Assembly: GCA_017418975.1 (NCBI GenBank)
Contig: JAFOMG010000011.1
Coordinates: forward strand, 372,001-436,000
DNA: 64,000 nucleotides
Reading direction: 5' to 3'
Origin: Sphingomonas sp.
GTDB taxonomy: Bacteria; Pseudomonadota; Alphaproteobacteria; Sphingomonadales; Sphingomonadaceae
Positions 42,042 to 49,392 of the stretch are shown here, piece after piece; position 1 is the stretch's first letter; the number at the start of each line of letters is the position of its first letter. The position numbers and the translations under genes are program-made. The notes below the pieces were generated by a model that was not told where the DNA came from, searched no databases, and saw only the letters and a list, made by a program, of their open reading frames with translations.

Positions 42042-42659
42042 CTACTGCTTCGGCGCCGGCGTGGCCGCGGGCGCCGGCGTGGCGGCGGGCGTCGGCGTGG
42101 CGGCCGGGGCATTGGCGCGCTTGGGCACCGAGAACCGGCCGGTGACGCGGCCGCCGCGGCTCTGCACGCCGGGCGTGCCCGGCACGGCCGTGGAGCCGCC
42201 GACGCCCGAGCCGTCGATCGTCGCGCGGCCGGTGTCGAGGTTGATCACCAGGCGGCCGCCCGAGACGGTGTTGGTCCCCTGCTTCAGCGTGACGCCGCCG
42301 ACCATGGTGATGATCCGCTTGGTGACGTCGTACACCGCGAACTGGCCTGTCGCGCGCTGATCGGGCCGAGTGACGGTGACGCCGCCGGCCGCGTCGAGCC
42401 GCGAGACTTCGGGCGAGCCGTCGGTGATCTGGCCGGTATAGGCGACGGTGACGCGCGCCGCCTCGAGCATCATCTCGGCCTGGCGGATCTGCACGCTGCC
42501 GCTGAACAGCACGCGATTGGCCTTGTCCTGCAGCTCCATGTGCTGGGCGTTGAAGTCGATCGGCGCGTTGCTGTCGTGGCGCTGCTGCGCAGCCGCGGGC
42601 GCCGACGCGGCGAGCGCCAGCGAGAAGCCGATCGGAAGCAGGGCAGTCGCACGGATCAT
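42042..42659 (-). CDS. lptA: lipopolysaccharide transport protein LptA
   Basis: The periplasmic bridge protein, 205 residues, with a signal peptide (LLPIGFSLALAASAPAAAQQ). The beta-jellyroll is recognised by NAPIDFNAQHMELQDKANRV, LFSGSVQIRQAEMMLEAARV, GGVTLKQGTNTVSGGRLVIN and LDTGRATIDG. The C-terminus has an Ala-Thr-Pro repeat tail (TPAATPAPAATPAPKQ), unusual for LptA and likely disordered. ATG 42659 lies one base after the lptC stop. The gap to lptB is 127 bp. Confidence 0.93.
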   Translation of the reverse strand: MIRATALLPIGFSLALAASAPAAAQQRHDSNAPIDFNAQHMELQDKANRVLFSGSVQIRQAEMMLEAARVTVAYTGQITDGSPEVSRLDAAGGVTVTRPDQRATGQFAVYDVTKRIITMVGGVTLKQGTNTVSGGRLVINLDTGRATIDGSGVGGSTAVPGTPGVQSRGGRVTGRFSVPKRANAPAATPTPAATPAPAATPAPKQ

Positions 42660-42660
42660 G

Positions 42661-43305
42661 TCAGCGCCTATTCGCGCGCTTGGGGACGATCCGCAAGCGT
42701 GCATTGCCATCTAGGGAGATGGTGCGGTTTTCCAAGTCGGCGGTCATCTTGTTCGCGCTGAACACGCCGGTGGGCGTCTTGCCGGTCACCGCGCCGCCGC
42801 TTTCCATCTTGCGGGTCTTGAGGTCGACGGTCGCGTTCTCGGTGTCGAGGACATAGCCGTCGGCCGTCTGGAACTTGACCGGGCCGTCGACCGAGACCTG
42901 TTCCTTGTTGAGATCGTAATGGCCGCGGTCCGCCTTGAGCGTGGCGGGCCCCTCGGGCAGCCTGATCTCGGCGGCGAGATCGCGCAGCTGGACGATCGGC
43001 TCCGCCGAGCTCTTCTGGATCGCCGAGCCCGCGTTGAGCTGGAAGGGCTGCCCCTTGCTGTCCTCGCCGCGATACACCGCCGATTCGAGCCGCAGCCGCT
43101 CGGTGGCCATGTCGACCTTGTTCTTGTCGAGCACGAAGCTGACATCGCCCTTGGTGAGGAGCGGCGCGAGCACGAGAAAGGCCGAGAGCACTCCGATGCC
43201 GACCGGCAGGAAGATCAGCGAGAGCCGGATCAGCCGATCGTGCGCGCTGCCGGGATGCGCCCAGCTGCGCTTCTGCGATTGGAGGCGGGTGGCGACTTCC
43301 GACAT
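42661..43305 (-). CDS. lptC: LPS export protein LptC
   Basis: A bitopic inner-membrane protein of 214 residues. One membrane helix (residues about 26-52, LIRLSLIFLPVGIGVLSAFL) anchors a periplasmic jellyroll with ATERLRLESAVYRGEDSKGQ and TENATVDLKTRKMESGG. It passes LPS from LptB2FG to LptA. The ATG is directly after the stop of rnd with no gap, and the stop adjoins the lptA ATG, so the three genes are tightly coupled. Confidence 0.92.
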   Translation of the reverse strand: MSEVATRLQSQKRSWAHPGSAHDRLIRLSLIFLPVGIGVLSAFLVLAPLLTKGDVSFVLDKNKVDMATERLRLESAVYRGEDSKGQPFQLNAGSAIQKSSAEPIVQLRDLAAEIRLPEGPATLKADRGHYDLNKEQVSVDGPVKFQTADGYVLDTENATVDLKTRKMESGGAVTGKTPTGVFSANKMTADLENRTISLDGNARLRIVPKRANRR

Positions 43306-43926
43306 CTAGATATGCGCGAAGATGTCGGTTTCGGGCCAGCCGGCCAGGTCGAGCTCCGCGCGCCAGGGCAGGAAGTCGAAACAGGCCTGGGCGAGGTCGG
43401 TGCGGCCTTCGCGCTCGAGGCGCCTGTCGAGTTCTTCCTTCATGGCGTGCAGGTAACGCACGTCGGACGCCGCGTATTCACGCTGCGCGTCGGAAAGTTC
43501 GGGGCCGCCCCAGTCGGAGGACTGCTGCTGCTTCGAGATCTCCACGCCCACCAGCTCGCGGGCCAGGTCCTTGAGGCCGTGGCGATCGGTATAGGTGCGC
43601 ACCAGGCGCGAGGCGGTCTTGGTGCAATAGACCGGGCCGGCGACGACGCCCAGATAGAAGCGGATCGCCGCGAGGTCGAAGCGCGCATAATGATAGAGCT
43701 TCAGCCGCTCCGGATCGGCGAGCAGCATCCGCAGGTTCGGCGAATCATAGGCCGAGCGCGGGCCGAAGCGGACGAGATGCTCGTCGCCCGAGCCGTCCGA
43801 GAGCTGGACGACGCACAGCCGGTCGCGCGGCGTGATCAGCCCCATCGTCTCGGTGTCGACGGCGATCGAGGCCCCCGGCGCGAACAGGTCCTCGGGAATG
43901 TCTTCTTCATGAAAATGCACAGTCAT
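43306..43926 (-). CDS. rnd: ribonuclease D, exonuclease domain only
   Basis: A DEDDy 3'-5' exonuclease of 206 residues for tRNA and structured RNA trimming. Exo I is IAVDTETMGLI, Exo II is YHYARFDLAAIRF, and Exo III is YAASDVRYLHAM with the catalytic Tyr. It lacks the HRDC domains of E. coli RNase D (375 residues); this short form is common in alphaproteobacteria. It is in the terC-rnd-lptC-lptA-lptB run on the minus strand, with only 9 bp to terC. Confidence 0.92.
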   Translation of the reverse strand: MTVHFHEEDIPEDLFAPGASIAVDTETMGLITPRDRLCVVQLSDGSGDEHLVRFGPRSAYDSPNLRMLLADPERLKLYHYARFDLAAIRFYLGVVAGPVYCTKTASRLVRTYTDRHGLKDLARELVGVEISKQQQSSDWGGPELSDAQREYAASDVRYLHAMKEELDRRLEREGRTDLAQACFDFLPWRAELDLAGWPETDIFAHI

Positions 43927-43935
43927 GGCCGCCGC

Positions 43936-44772
43936 CTAGACCCGATCGCCGCCGGGCTCAATGGCCGGCGCTTCCCGGGCGGCGGCCTGCCGGCGCGCCC
44001 GCGCGGTCCGCGCCCAGATGTTGAGTCCCTCGACGGCGGCCGAAAAGGCCATGGCGGTGTAGATATAGCCCTTGGGGATATGCGCGCCGAACGCCTCGCC
44101 GATCAGCACCATGCCGATCATCAGCAGAAAGCCCAGGGCGAGCATGACGACGCTGGGATTGCGGTTGATGAAATTGGCGAGCGGATCGGCCGCGATCAGC
44201 ATCACGCCGACCGCGACGATCACCGCGACATACATGATCTGCACATGCTCGGTCATGCCGACGGCGGTCAGGATCGAATCGACCGAGAAGACGACATCGA
44301 GCAGCAGGATCTGGACGATCGCGGCGGTGAAGGTGATCGAGGCGACCTTCTTCTTGTCGAGCAGCTGGTCGGCCTCGCCCGGCGCGTCGGCATCGACCGA
44401 ATGATGGATCTCGGTCGTCGCCTTCCACATCAGGAACAGGCCGCCGGCCAGCAGGATCAGGTCCTTCCACGAGAAATCGGTCTCGAAGCTGGGCACGCCG
44501 TTCGCATCGGGTGGCCCCTGGATGCCGAGGCTGAACACCGTGTTCTTCAGGCTGATGATCCAGCTGATCGCCGTGAGGAGCCCCAGCCGCATCGCCAGCG
44601 CCAGGCTGATGCCGACTCGGCGGGCGCGCCGGCGCTGCTCCTCGGGCAGCTTGTTCGAGAGAATCGAGATGAAGATCAGGTTGTCGATGCCCAGCACCAC
44701 CTCCATCACGATGAGCGTGACGAGCGCGGCCCAGGCGGCCGGACTGGCGAGCAATTCGGCGATCGCGTCCAT
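43936..44772 (-). CDS. TerC-family membrane protein
   Basis: A protein of 278 residues with about seven to eight membrane segments. The family signature with a buried acidic residue is [20 protein letters not shown], repeated in the second half as [20 protein letters not shown]. TerC proteins handle metal ions (manganese, or metals bound to exported proteins). ATG 44772 ([17 protein letters not shown]) is chosen over an upstream ATG because it starts at the membrane domain. It is divergent from the cold-shock gene across 211 bp. Confidence 0.9.
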   Translation of the reverse strand: MDAIAELLASPAAWAALVTLIVMEVVLGIDNLIFISILSNKLPEEQRRRARRVGISLALAMRLGLLTAISWIISLKNTVFSLGIQGPPDANGVPSFETDFSWKDLILLAGGLFLMWKATTEIHHSVDADAPGEADQLLDKKKVASITFTAAIVQILLLDVVFSVDSILTAVGMTEHVQIMYVAVIVAVGVMLIAADPLANFINRNPSVVMLALGFLLMIGMVLIGEAFGAHIPKGYIYTAMAFSAAVEGLNIWARTARARRQAAAREAPAIEPGGDRV

Positions 44773-44892
44773 ATGCCTACCTCTGCCGTGCCCCCGATTG
44801 TGGCGCAAGCGCCGCGATTAACGATTGTTCGCCCCGATCAAGTCGAATTTCGTTCGCTCGCTGTCCGATTTTGGGCTATGCCTGATTCCATG

Positions 44893-44908
44893 GCGCAAGT
44901 TTTTGCGC
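44893..44908 (+). promoter_or_regulatory. hairpin in the leader region of the cold-shock gene
   Basis: GCGCAA (44893-44898) pairs perfectly with TTGCGC (44903-44908) around GTTT. It lies in the 211-bp region before the double cold-shock gene, followed by a T-rich stretch with TTTTGATTTGATTTG. Long structured leaders are typical of cold-shock mRNAs; a thermosensing role is only possible. Confidence 0.45.
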
Positions 44909-44983
44909 TGGAAGACCTGCGTTTTTCGTCCGGCGCTTGGCTTTTGATTTGATTTGTGGGCGAACCGGGAAGACGAACAGGGC

Positions 44984-45802
44984 ATGAGTTTCGATAGAGG
45001 GCGCCGTGGGGATCGCGGCGGACGTGGCCGCGACAAGCGTGATGGCTTCGGCGGCGATGATTTTGGTGGCGGCGGCTTCGGCGGCGGTTTCGAGGATCGT
45101 GGCGGTTTCGGCGGCGGTGACCGATTCGGCGGCGGCGGTGGCGGTGGCTATCGCGGCGGCGGTGGCGGCTTCGGCGGCGGCGGCGGCGGTGGTTTCCGCG
45201 GCGGCGGCGGCGGTGGCGGCTTCGGTGGTGGTGGTGGCGGCGGCTTCGGCGGCGGCAACCGCATGCCCCCGCAGGTCATCGGCGAAGGCACCGGCGTCGT
45301 TAAGTTCTTCAACGGCCAGAAGGGCTTCGGCTTCATCGTCCGTGACGATGGCGGCGAAGACGTCTTCGTGCACATCTCGGCGGTCGAGCAGGCGGGCCTT
45401 ACCGGCCTGGCCGAGGGCCAGCCGCTCGGCTTCACGCTCGTCGATCGCGGCGGCCGCATCTCGGCCACCGAGCTCAAGATCGATGGCGAGCCGATGCCGG
45501 TCGAAGAGCGCGCACCGCGCGAGGATCGCGGCGATCGTGGCGGCTTCGGCGGCGGCGAGCGCGGTGGTCCGCAGCGCCAGCTGACGGGCGAGAAGGCGAC
45601 CGGCACGGTCAAGTTCTTCAACGCAATGAAGGGCTTCGGCTTCATCCAGCGCGATGACGGCCAGCCGGACGCGTTCGTGCACATCTCGGCCGTGGAGCGT
45701 GCGGGCATGCCGACGCTCAACGAGGGCGACCGGCTTGAGTTCGAGCTCGAGGTCGATCGTCGCGGCAAGTACGCTGCGGTGAACCTCACGCCGTCGAGCT
45801 GA
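44984..45802 (+). CDS. double cold-shock-domain protein with glycine-rich N-terminus
   Basis: An RNA-binding protein of 272 residues. Residues 1-100 are an RG/FGG-rich low-complexity region made of short GGGFGGG, GGYRGGGG and DRGG units. Then come two cold-shock domains, each with the RNP1-like KGFGFI motif (GVVKFFNGQKGFGFIVRDDG and GTVKFFNAMKGFGFIQRDDG), and VFVHISAVE and AFVHISAVE. A second short RG stretch links them. Two-domain Csp proteins occur in alphaproteobacteria; the long glycine-rich arm is unusual. The start is ATG 44984; a GAAGACGAACAGGG leader precedes it. A strong terminator follows. Confidence 0.9.
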   Translation: MSFDRGRRGDRGGRGRDKRDGFGGDDFGGGGFGGGFEDRGGFGGGDRFGGGGGGGYRGGGGGFGGGGGGGFRGGGGGGGFGGGGGGGFGGGNRMPPQVIGEGTGVVKFFNGQKGFGFIVRDDGGEDVFVHISAVEQAGLTGLAEGQPLGFTLVDRGGRISATELKIDGEPMPVEERAPREDRGDRGGFGGGERGGPQRQLTGEKATGTVKFFNAMKGFGFIQRDDGQPDAFVHISAVERAGMPTLNEGDRLEFELEVDRRGKYAAVNLTPSS

Positions 45803-46190
45803 GGCGCGCCTTCGGGCAAGCGAATCGAAGGGGCCGGGCGGAAACGTCCGGCCCTTTTGCTTTCCGTTTCGCGCGGAGAAGGTGCGGAGATTCGTTCGCG
45901 CAGAGGGCGCTGAGAACGCGGAGACTGGCTCGCGCTGCGCCGGCGGCGCGCCAATCCAATGACCTGTCACCCTTCCTGACGCTGGCGCCTCCAGCAAATG
46001 CTCCCCGCGTCCTCAGCGCGAACAAATCTTCTTTCTTCGCCGCGAATCAGATCCGAACTGAATCGGCACATATCCCCTTGGGACAAGAAGTGCCCAATAG
46101 CCGTCATCCCCACAAAGGCGGGGGTGACGGAAGGGTGCTTGGCTCAGTGGGATGAGGGCGCTTGGCTCAGTGGGATGAGCGCCAACTGAA
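45803..46190. other. 388-bp intergenic region: terminator, inverted repeat and MITE
   Basis: There is no supported gene. After the terminator lies an imperfect inverted repeat (arms 45868-45925 and 46001-46047, TTCGTTCGCGCAGAGGGCGC facing the complement of TTTGTTCGCGCTGAGGACGC), a type of intergenic repeat common in proteobacteria. Then comes the miniature element at 46056-46192. Confidence 0.75.
45831..45858 (+). terminator. terminator with GAAA tetraloop after the cold-shock gene
   Basis: GGGCCGGGCG (45831-45840) pairs with CGTCCGGCCC (45845-45854), a 10-bp stem with one G-T pair around a GAAA tetraloop, followed by TTTT. It is 28 bases after the stop codon. Confidence 0.85.
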
Positions 46191-46192
46191 TC
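46056..46192. mobile_element. miniature inverted-repeat element, second copy, with 9-bp target duplication
   Basis: AACTGAATC occurs on both sides (46056-46064 and 46184-46192), an exact 9-bp duplication. The element between them (46065-46183, 119 bp) starts GGCACATATCCCC and ends with the complement of GGCGCTCATCCC. It shares TATCCCCTTGGGACA and ATAGCCGTCATCCCC with the element at 20072. Inside it, GCTTGGCTCAGTGGGATGAG is repeated with a 23-bp period (46137 and 46160). The right duplication overlaps the stop codon of the Lrp gene. Confidence 0.75.
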
Positions 46193-46664
46193 ATCCCTCC
46201 AGTAGCTCGTGCAGCGGCAGCGCCGGCGTGAATTTGCGGCGGCGCTTCACGAAACTCGTCTCGTAGCGCCGCACCACCGGATCGCCGCCGAGCAGCGAAT
46301 CGACCAGTGCATTGAACGAATCCATGTCGCGCGTCGAAACGAGCAGGACGAGATCGAAATTGCCGGTCACTTCCAGCATCAGCTGGATATGCGGGCTGGC
46401 GAGGATCCGGCGCTGAAAGGCCTGGAGCGCGTCGAGCGAGTGCCGGTCGAACTGGACATGGACCAGCGCCGACAGGAACGGGCCCACTTCCTCGGAAACG
46501 ATGGCGACATCGGCGGCGATCGTGCCGTCCGCCCGCATCCGGCGGATCCGCCGGGCGATCGCGCTGGGCGAGAGCGGTAGCCGCTCGGCCAGCAGGTCGG
46601 CGGTCATCAGTGCGTCCTGCTGGAGCAGCGCGAGGATGCGCAGGTCGATGGCGTCGTGGGTCAT
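46191..46664 (-). CDS. Lrp/AsnC-family transcriptional regulator
   Basis: A protein of 157 residues with an N-terminal HTH (LDLRILALLQQDALMTADLL, then LPLSPSAIARRIRRMRADG) and a C-terminal RAM ligand-binding domain (LSALVHVQFDRHSLDAL, MLEVTGNFDLVLLVSTRD). Amino-acid binding is typical of the family; the ligand is unknown here. It is divergent from the S41 peptidase across 108 bp, where a perfect 15-base palindrome at 46675-46689 is a likely operator. The stop codon lies inside the duplicated target of the miniature element. Confidence 0.9.
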   Translation of the reverse strand: MTHDAIDLRILALLQQDALMTADLLAERLPLSPSAIARRIRRMRADGTIAADVAIVSEEVGPFLSALVHVQFDRHSLDALQAFQRRILASPHIQLMLEVTGNFDLVLLVSTRDMDSFNALVDSLLGGDPVVRRYETSFVKRRRKFTPALPLHELLEG

Positions 46665-46674
46665 CGCACCCCTA

Positions 46675-46689
46675 TGCCAGATTCTGGCA
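46675..46689. promoter_or_regulatory. 15-base perfect palindrome, candidate Lrp-regulator operator
   Basis: TGCCAGATTCTGGCA is a perfect 7-1-7 inverted repeat located 11 bases upstream of the regulator ATG and 84 bases upstream of the S41 peptidase ATG. Such sites fit Lrp-type dimers and autoregulation. No other copy was noticed in the window. Confidence 0.6.
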
Positions 46690-46772
46690 AGCAGGCGGCC
46701 GAAATTGCGCGCCACGCGCCCGTGCTTCGCGCCATGCAGTGTTATGCAGGTAACACGGTTGGGGAGAGACTC

Positions 46773-48092
46773 ATGAAGATCGCACTTGCCGCGCTGGCGC
46801 TTTCCGCCGGCCTGCCCATCGCTGCCCAGGCGCAGCAGGGGCCCGGCCCCACCCAAGGCCCCGCGCCGATGGCCGCGCCGGCGGCGCGCAAGGCGGAGGT
46901 CGTCGCGGGCATCCGCAAGGCGATCGCCGAGAATTACGTGGTCGCCGGCAAGCGGGCCGGGCTCGACGCCGCGCTGGTCAAGGGCCTGAAGGCCGGGCGC
47001 TACGATGTGGCGGATCCGGGCGAATTCGCACGCCGGCTGAACGAGGATCTCTATGCGGTGGCGCAGGACAAGCATCTCTCGCTGTTCTTCGATCCGCGCA
47101 TGTCGGCCGAGATCGCCGGCCGCGGCAGCCAGAATGACGAGATCGAGGACACGCCCTTCTTCAGGACGATGATGCGCCAGCGCAACTATGGCATCACCGA
47201 GATGAAGCTGCTGCCGGGCAATGTCCGCTATATCCGCTATGACGGGTTCGGCTGGACCGGGGCGGAGAGCCGGGCGGCGATCGACGCGGCGATGGCGTTC
47301 CTGCGCGAAGGCGATGCGGCGATCCTCGACCTGCGCGGCAATGGCGGCGGCAGCCCCGAGGCGGTGCGCCGCATCGCCAGCTATTTCGTGCCGGCGGGCA
47401 CGCTGCTGGTGACCTTCCATCTGCGCGGCGAAGCGCCGACCAGCTCGACGAGCGAGGCGGTGCCCGGCGGGCAGCTCCGATTGCCGCTCTATGTGCTGAC
47501 CAGCAATCGCGCGGCGTCGGCCGCGGAGGAGTTCGTCTCGCATGTCGCGCGGCTCGGCTTCGGCACGCTGGTGGGCGAGACGACGGCGGGCGCGGCCTAT
47601 CGCAACGAGCATTTCGCGGTGCCCGGCGGCTATGTGATGAGCGTGTCGATCGGCTATCCCGAACTGCCGGGCGGCGGCAACTGGGAAGGCAAGGGCGTGG
47701 CGCCGAAGATCGCGGTGCCGGCGGACCGGGCGCTCGACCGCGCCCAGCAGGATGCAGCGCTGAAGCTCGCCGAGAAGGCGCAGGGGGCGCAAAGGACCGA
47801 GCTGGAATGGACCGCCGCGCTCTATGCGGCACGCGTGACGCCGGTGGCTCCCGCCCGGGCGCTCGCGGCCTATGCCGGGCGGTTCGGGCCGCGCACGGTG
47901 GCCGTGGAGAATGGCGCGCTCACCTGGCAGCGCGACGGTGCTCCCAAATCGGCGATGGTGCCGCTCGGCGGCGATCTGTTCGCACTCGAGTTCGATCCGC
48001 GCACCCGGGTGCGCTTCACCGGCGAAGCTGCGATAGCGGGCCTGGTCATCGAGCGCGCGGACGGCTCGAGCAGCCCGGTTGCCAGGGAATAG
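46773..48092 (+). CDS. exported S41-family (C-terminal processing) peptidase
   Basis: A serine peptidase of 439 residues with a signal peptide (LAALALSAGLPIAAQAQ). The tail-specific protease fold shows AILDLRGNGGGSPEAVRRIA, the catalytic Ser in YVLTSNRAASAAEEF and WEGKGVAPKIAVP. It has an N-terminal IRKAIAENYVVAGK helical cap and no visible PDZ domain, like the interphotoreceptor-retinoid-binding-protein-like subgroup. The last 90 residues form an extra beta domain. ATG 46773 follows GGGGAGAG. It is divergent from the Lrp regulator, which may control it. Confidence 0.88.
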   Translation: MKIALAALALSAGLPIAAQAQQGPGPTQGPAPMAAPAARKAEVVAGIRKAIAENYVVAGKRAGLDAALVKGLKAGRYDVADPGEFARRLNEDLYAVAQDKHLSLFFDPRMSAEIAGRGSQNDEIEDTPFFRTMMRQRNYGITEMKLLPGNVRYIRYDGFGWTGAESRAAIDAAMAFLREGDAAILDLRGNGGGSPEAVRRIASYFVPAGTLLVTFHLRGEAPTSSTSEAVPGGQLRLPLYVLTSNRAASAAEEFVSHVARLGFGTLVGETTAGAAYRNEHFAVPGGYVMSVSIGYPELPGGGNWEGKGVAPKIAVPADRALDRAQQDAALKLAEKAQGAQRTELEWTAALYAARVTPVAPARALAAYAGRFGPRTVAVENGALTWQRDGAPKSAMVPLGGDLFALEFDPRTRVRFTGEAAIAGLVIERADGSSSPVARE

Positions 48093-48112
48093 GGGGCGCT
48101 TCGGGGGCGGTG

Positions 48113-48943
48113 CTAGAGCAGGATCAGCACCGCACCGGCGAGGATCCCGGTAACGCCCAGCACCCGGCCGGGCGTCACCTTCTCGCCCAGGAAGAGGGTG
48201 GCGATGACGAGCGCGGTGACCATGCCGGTCTCGCGCAGGGCGGCGAGCGGGGCGGTGGGGCCGATCGCCAGCGCCGAGAGCGCCAGGCCATAAGTGACGA
48301 TCGAGAGCGCGCCCGCGACCACGCCCGGCCGCCATTGCCGCGCCGCCGAGGCGAAGATCGCGCCCCTGGAGAGCAGGGCGAACATCGTCACCGTGCTCAT
48401 CCCCATCAGCACGAACATCCAGACGATATAGCTGTTCGGCGTCGGCGCGGCGCGCACGCCGTGCGCGTCGATCACCGTGTAGCCGGCGATGGTGAGCCCG
48501 GTGAGCAGCGCCCAGCCCAGGCCGGCCCGGCCGATATGCCGGCCCAGCACCATCACGAACATGGCGCCGCCGACCAGCGCGATGCCGGCCAGCTCGCGTG
48601 CGCCGGCGGGCTCGCCGAGCAGCCCGATCGACAGCGCGGCGGTGACCAGCGGCGCGGTGCCGCGCAGGATCGGATAGGCGGCGGAATAGTCGCTCGCCTC
48701 GAAGGTGCGGACCAGCGCATAGAGATAGAGGCAATGGACCAGCGCGGTGCCGGCGATCCACGGCCAGGCGGCGGCCGGCAGCGGCACGAGCAGCGTTGCG
48801 GGCAGCAGGATCAGCGCGCTCGATCCGTCGATGATCGCGCGGCCGGCCATCTTGTCGCGGCCGCCCTTCAGGATCGCGTTGACCACCGCATGGATCGAGC
48901 CCGAGGCGATCATCATCGCCGGGGCGAGCAGTTCGGGCTTCAC
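48113..48943 (-). CDS. EamA-family metabolite transporter
   Basis: A protein of 276 residues with ten hydrophobic segments in two repeats of the drug/metabolite transporter fold, e.g. YPILRGTAPLVTAALSIGLL near the middle and LAALRETGMVTALVIATLFL in the second repeat. The EamA motif with Pro-Ile-Leu-Arg-Gly matches. The start is GTG 48943, overlapping the stop of the upstream gene as GTGA; an internal ATG is possible. The substrate is unknown. It forms an operon with the preceding small membrane protein. Confidence 0.87.
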   Translation of the reverse strand: MKPELLAPAMMIASGSIHAVVNAILKGGRDKMAGRAIIDGSSALILLPATLLVPLPAAAWPWIAGTALVHCLYLYALVRTFEASDYSAAYPILRGTAPLVTAALSIGLLGEPAGARELAGIALVGGAMFVMVLGRHIGRAGLGWALLTGLTIAGYTVIDAHGVRAAPTPNSYIVWMFVLMGMSTVTMFALLSRGAIFASAARQWRPGVVAGALSIVTYGLALSALAIGPTAPLAALRETGMVTALVIATLFLGEKVTPGRVLGVTGILAGAVLILL

Positions 48944-49377
48944 CAGGCAGTGTCGCGGACGTGCCGGAGCCAGAGCGCGAGCAGGATTCGCGAGACGATT
49001 CCGGAGAAAAGCACGAGCGGAACGACCAGCCAGAGCATCAATATCTGGAAGGCGCTCCATTGCCCGGCGACGAGGTGTCGGGCGCTGCTCAGCGCGGTCC
49101 AGCCCAGGATGATCGCGGTGGTGACGAGCCCGGCGAGCAGGGCGGCACCGATCCAGCGCCGCCAGGGCAATGCAGGATCGCGCAGGAAAATCAATGCGAT
49201 AGGCGTACCGACGACCAGCGCGTAGCACAGGCCGAACAGCGCCAGCGTGGCCCAGACCCGCAGCAGCGAATCGCCGCCGCCGCTGCCGGCAAGGGCGGCG
49301 AGCAGCGACGCGGGGACCGGTCCCGCGAGCACGCAGGCGATCAGGGGCAAAACCGCGATACGATTTCCCTTGGCCAT
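48940..49377 (-). CDS. small four-helix membrane protein of unknown function
   Basis: A protein of 145 residues with four hydrophobic segments (residues about 9-30, 40-62, 76-95 and 108-132). No motif is recognised. It is coupled to the EamA gene by a GTGA overlap and starts 16 bp after the DNA ligase stop, so it may be the middle gene of a ligase-membrane-EamA transcript. The start is ATG 49377. Confidence 0.7.
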   Translation of the reverse strand: MAKGNRIAVLPLIACVLAGPVPASLLAALAGSGGGDSLLRVWATLALFGLCYALVVGTPIALIFLRDPALPWRRWIGAALLAGLVTTAIILGWTALSSARHLVAGQWSAFQILMLWLVVPLVLFSGIVSRILLALWLRHVRDTAW

Positions 49378-49392
49378 GGGCGCGAAACTGAC

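Noticed and set aside
44954..44983. A longer start for the cold-shock protein (MWANREDEQG)
   Set aside because: The extension lacks a binding site, and ATG 44984 starts the conserved MSFDRGRRG region.
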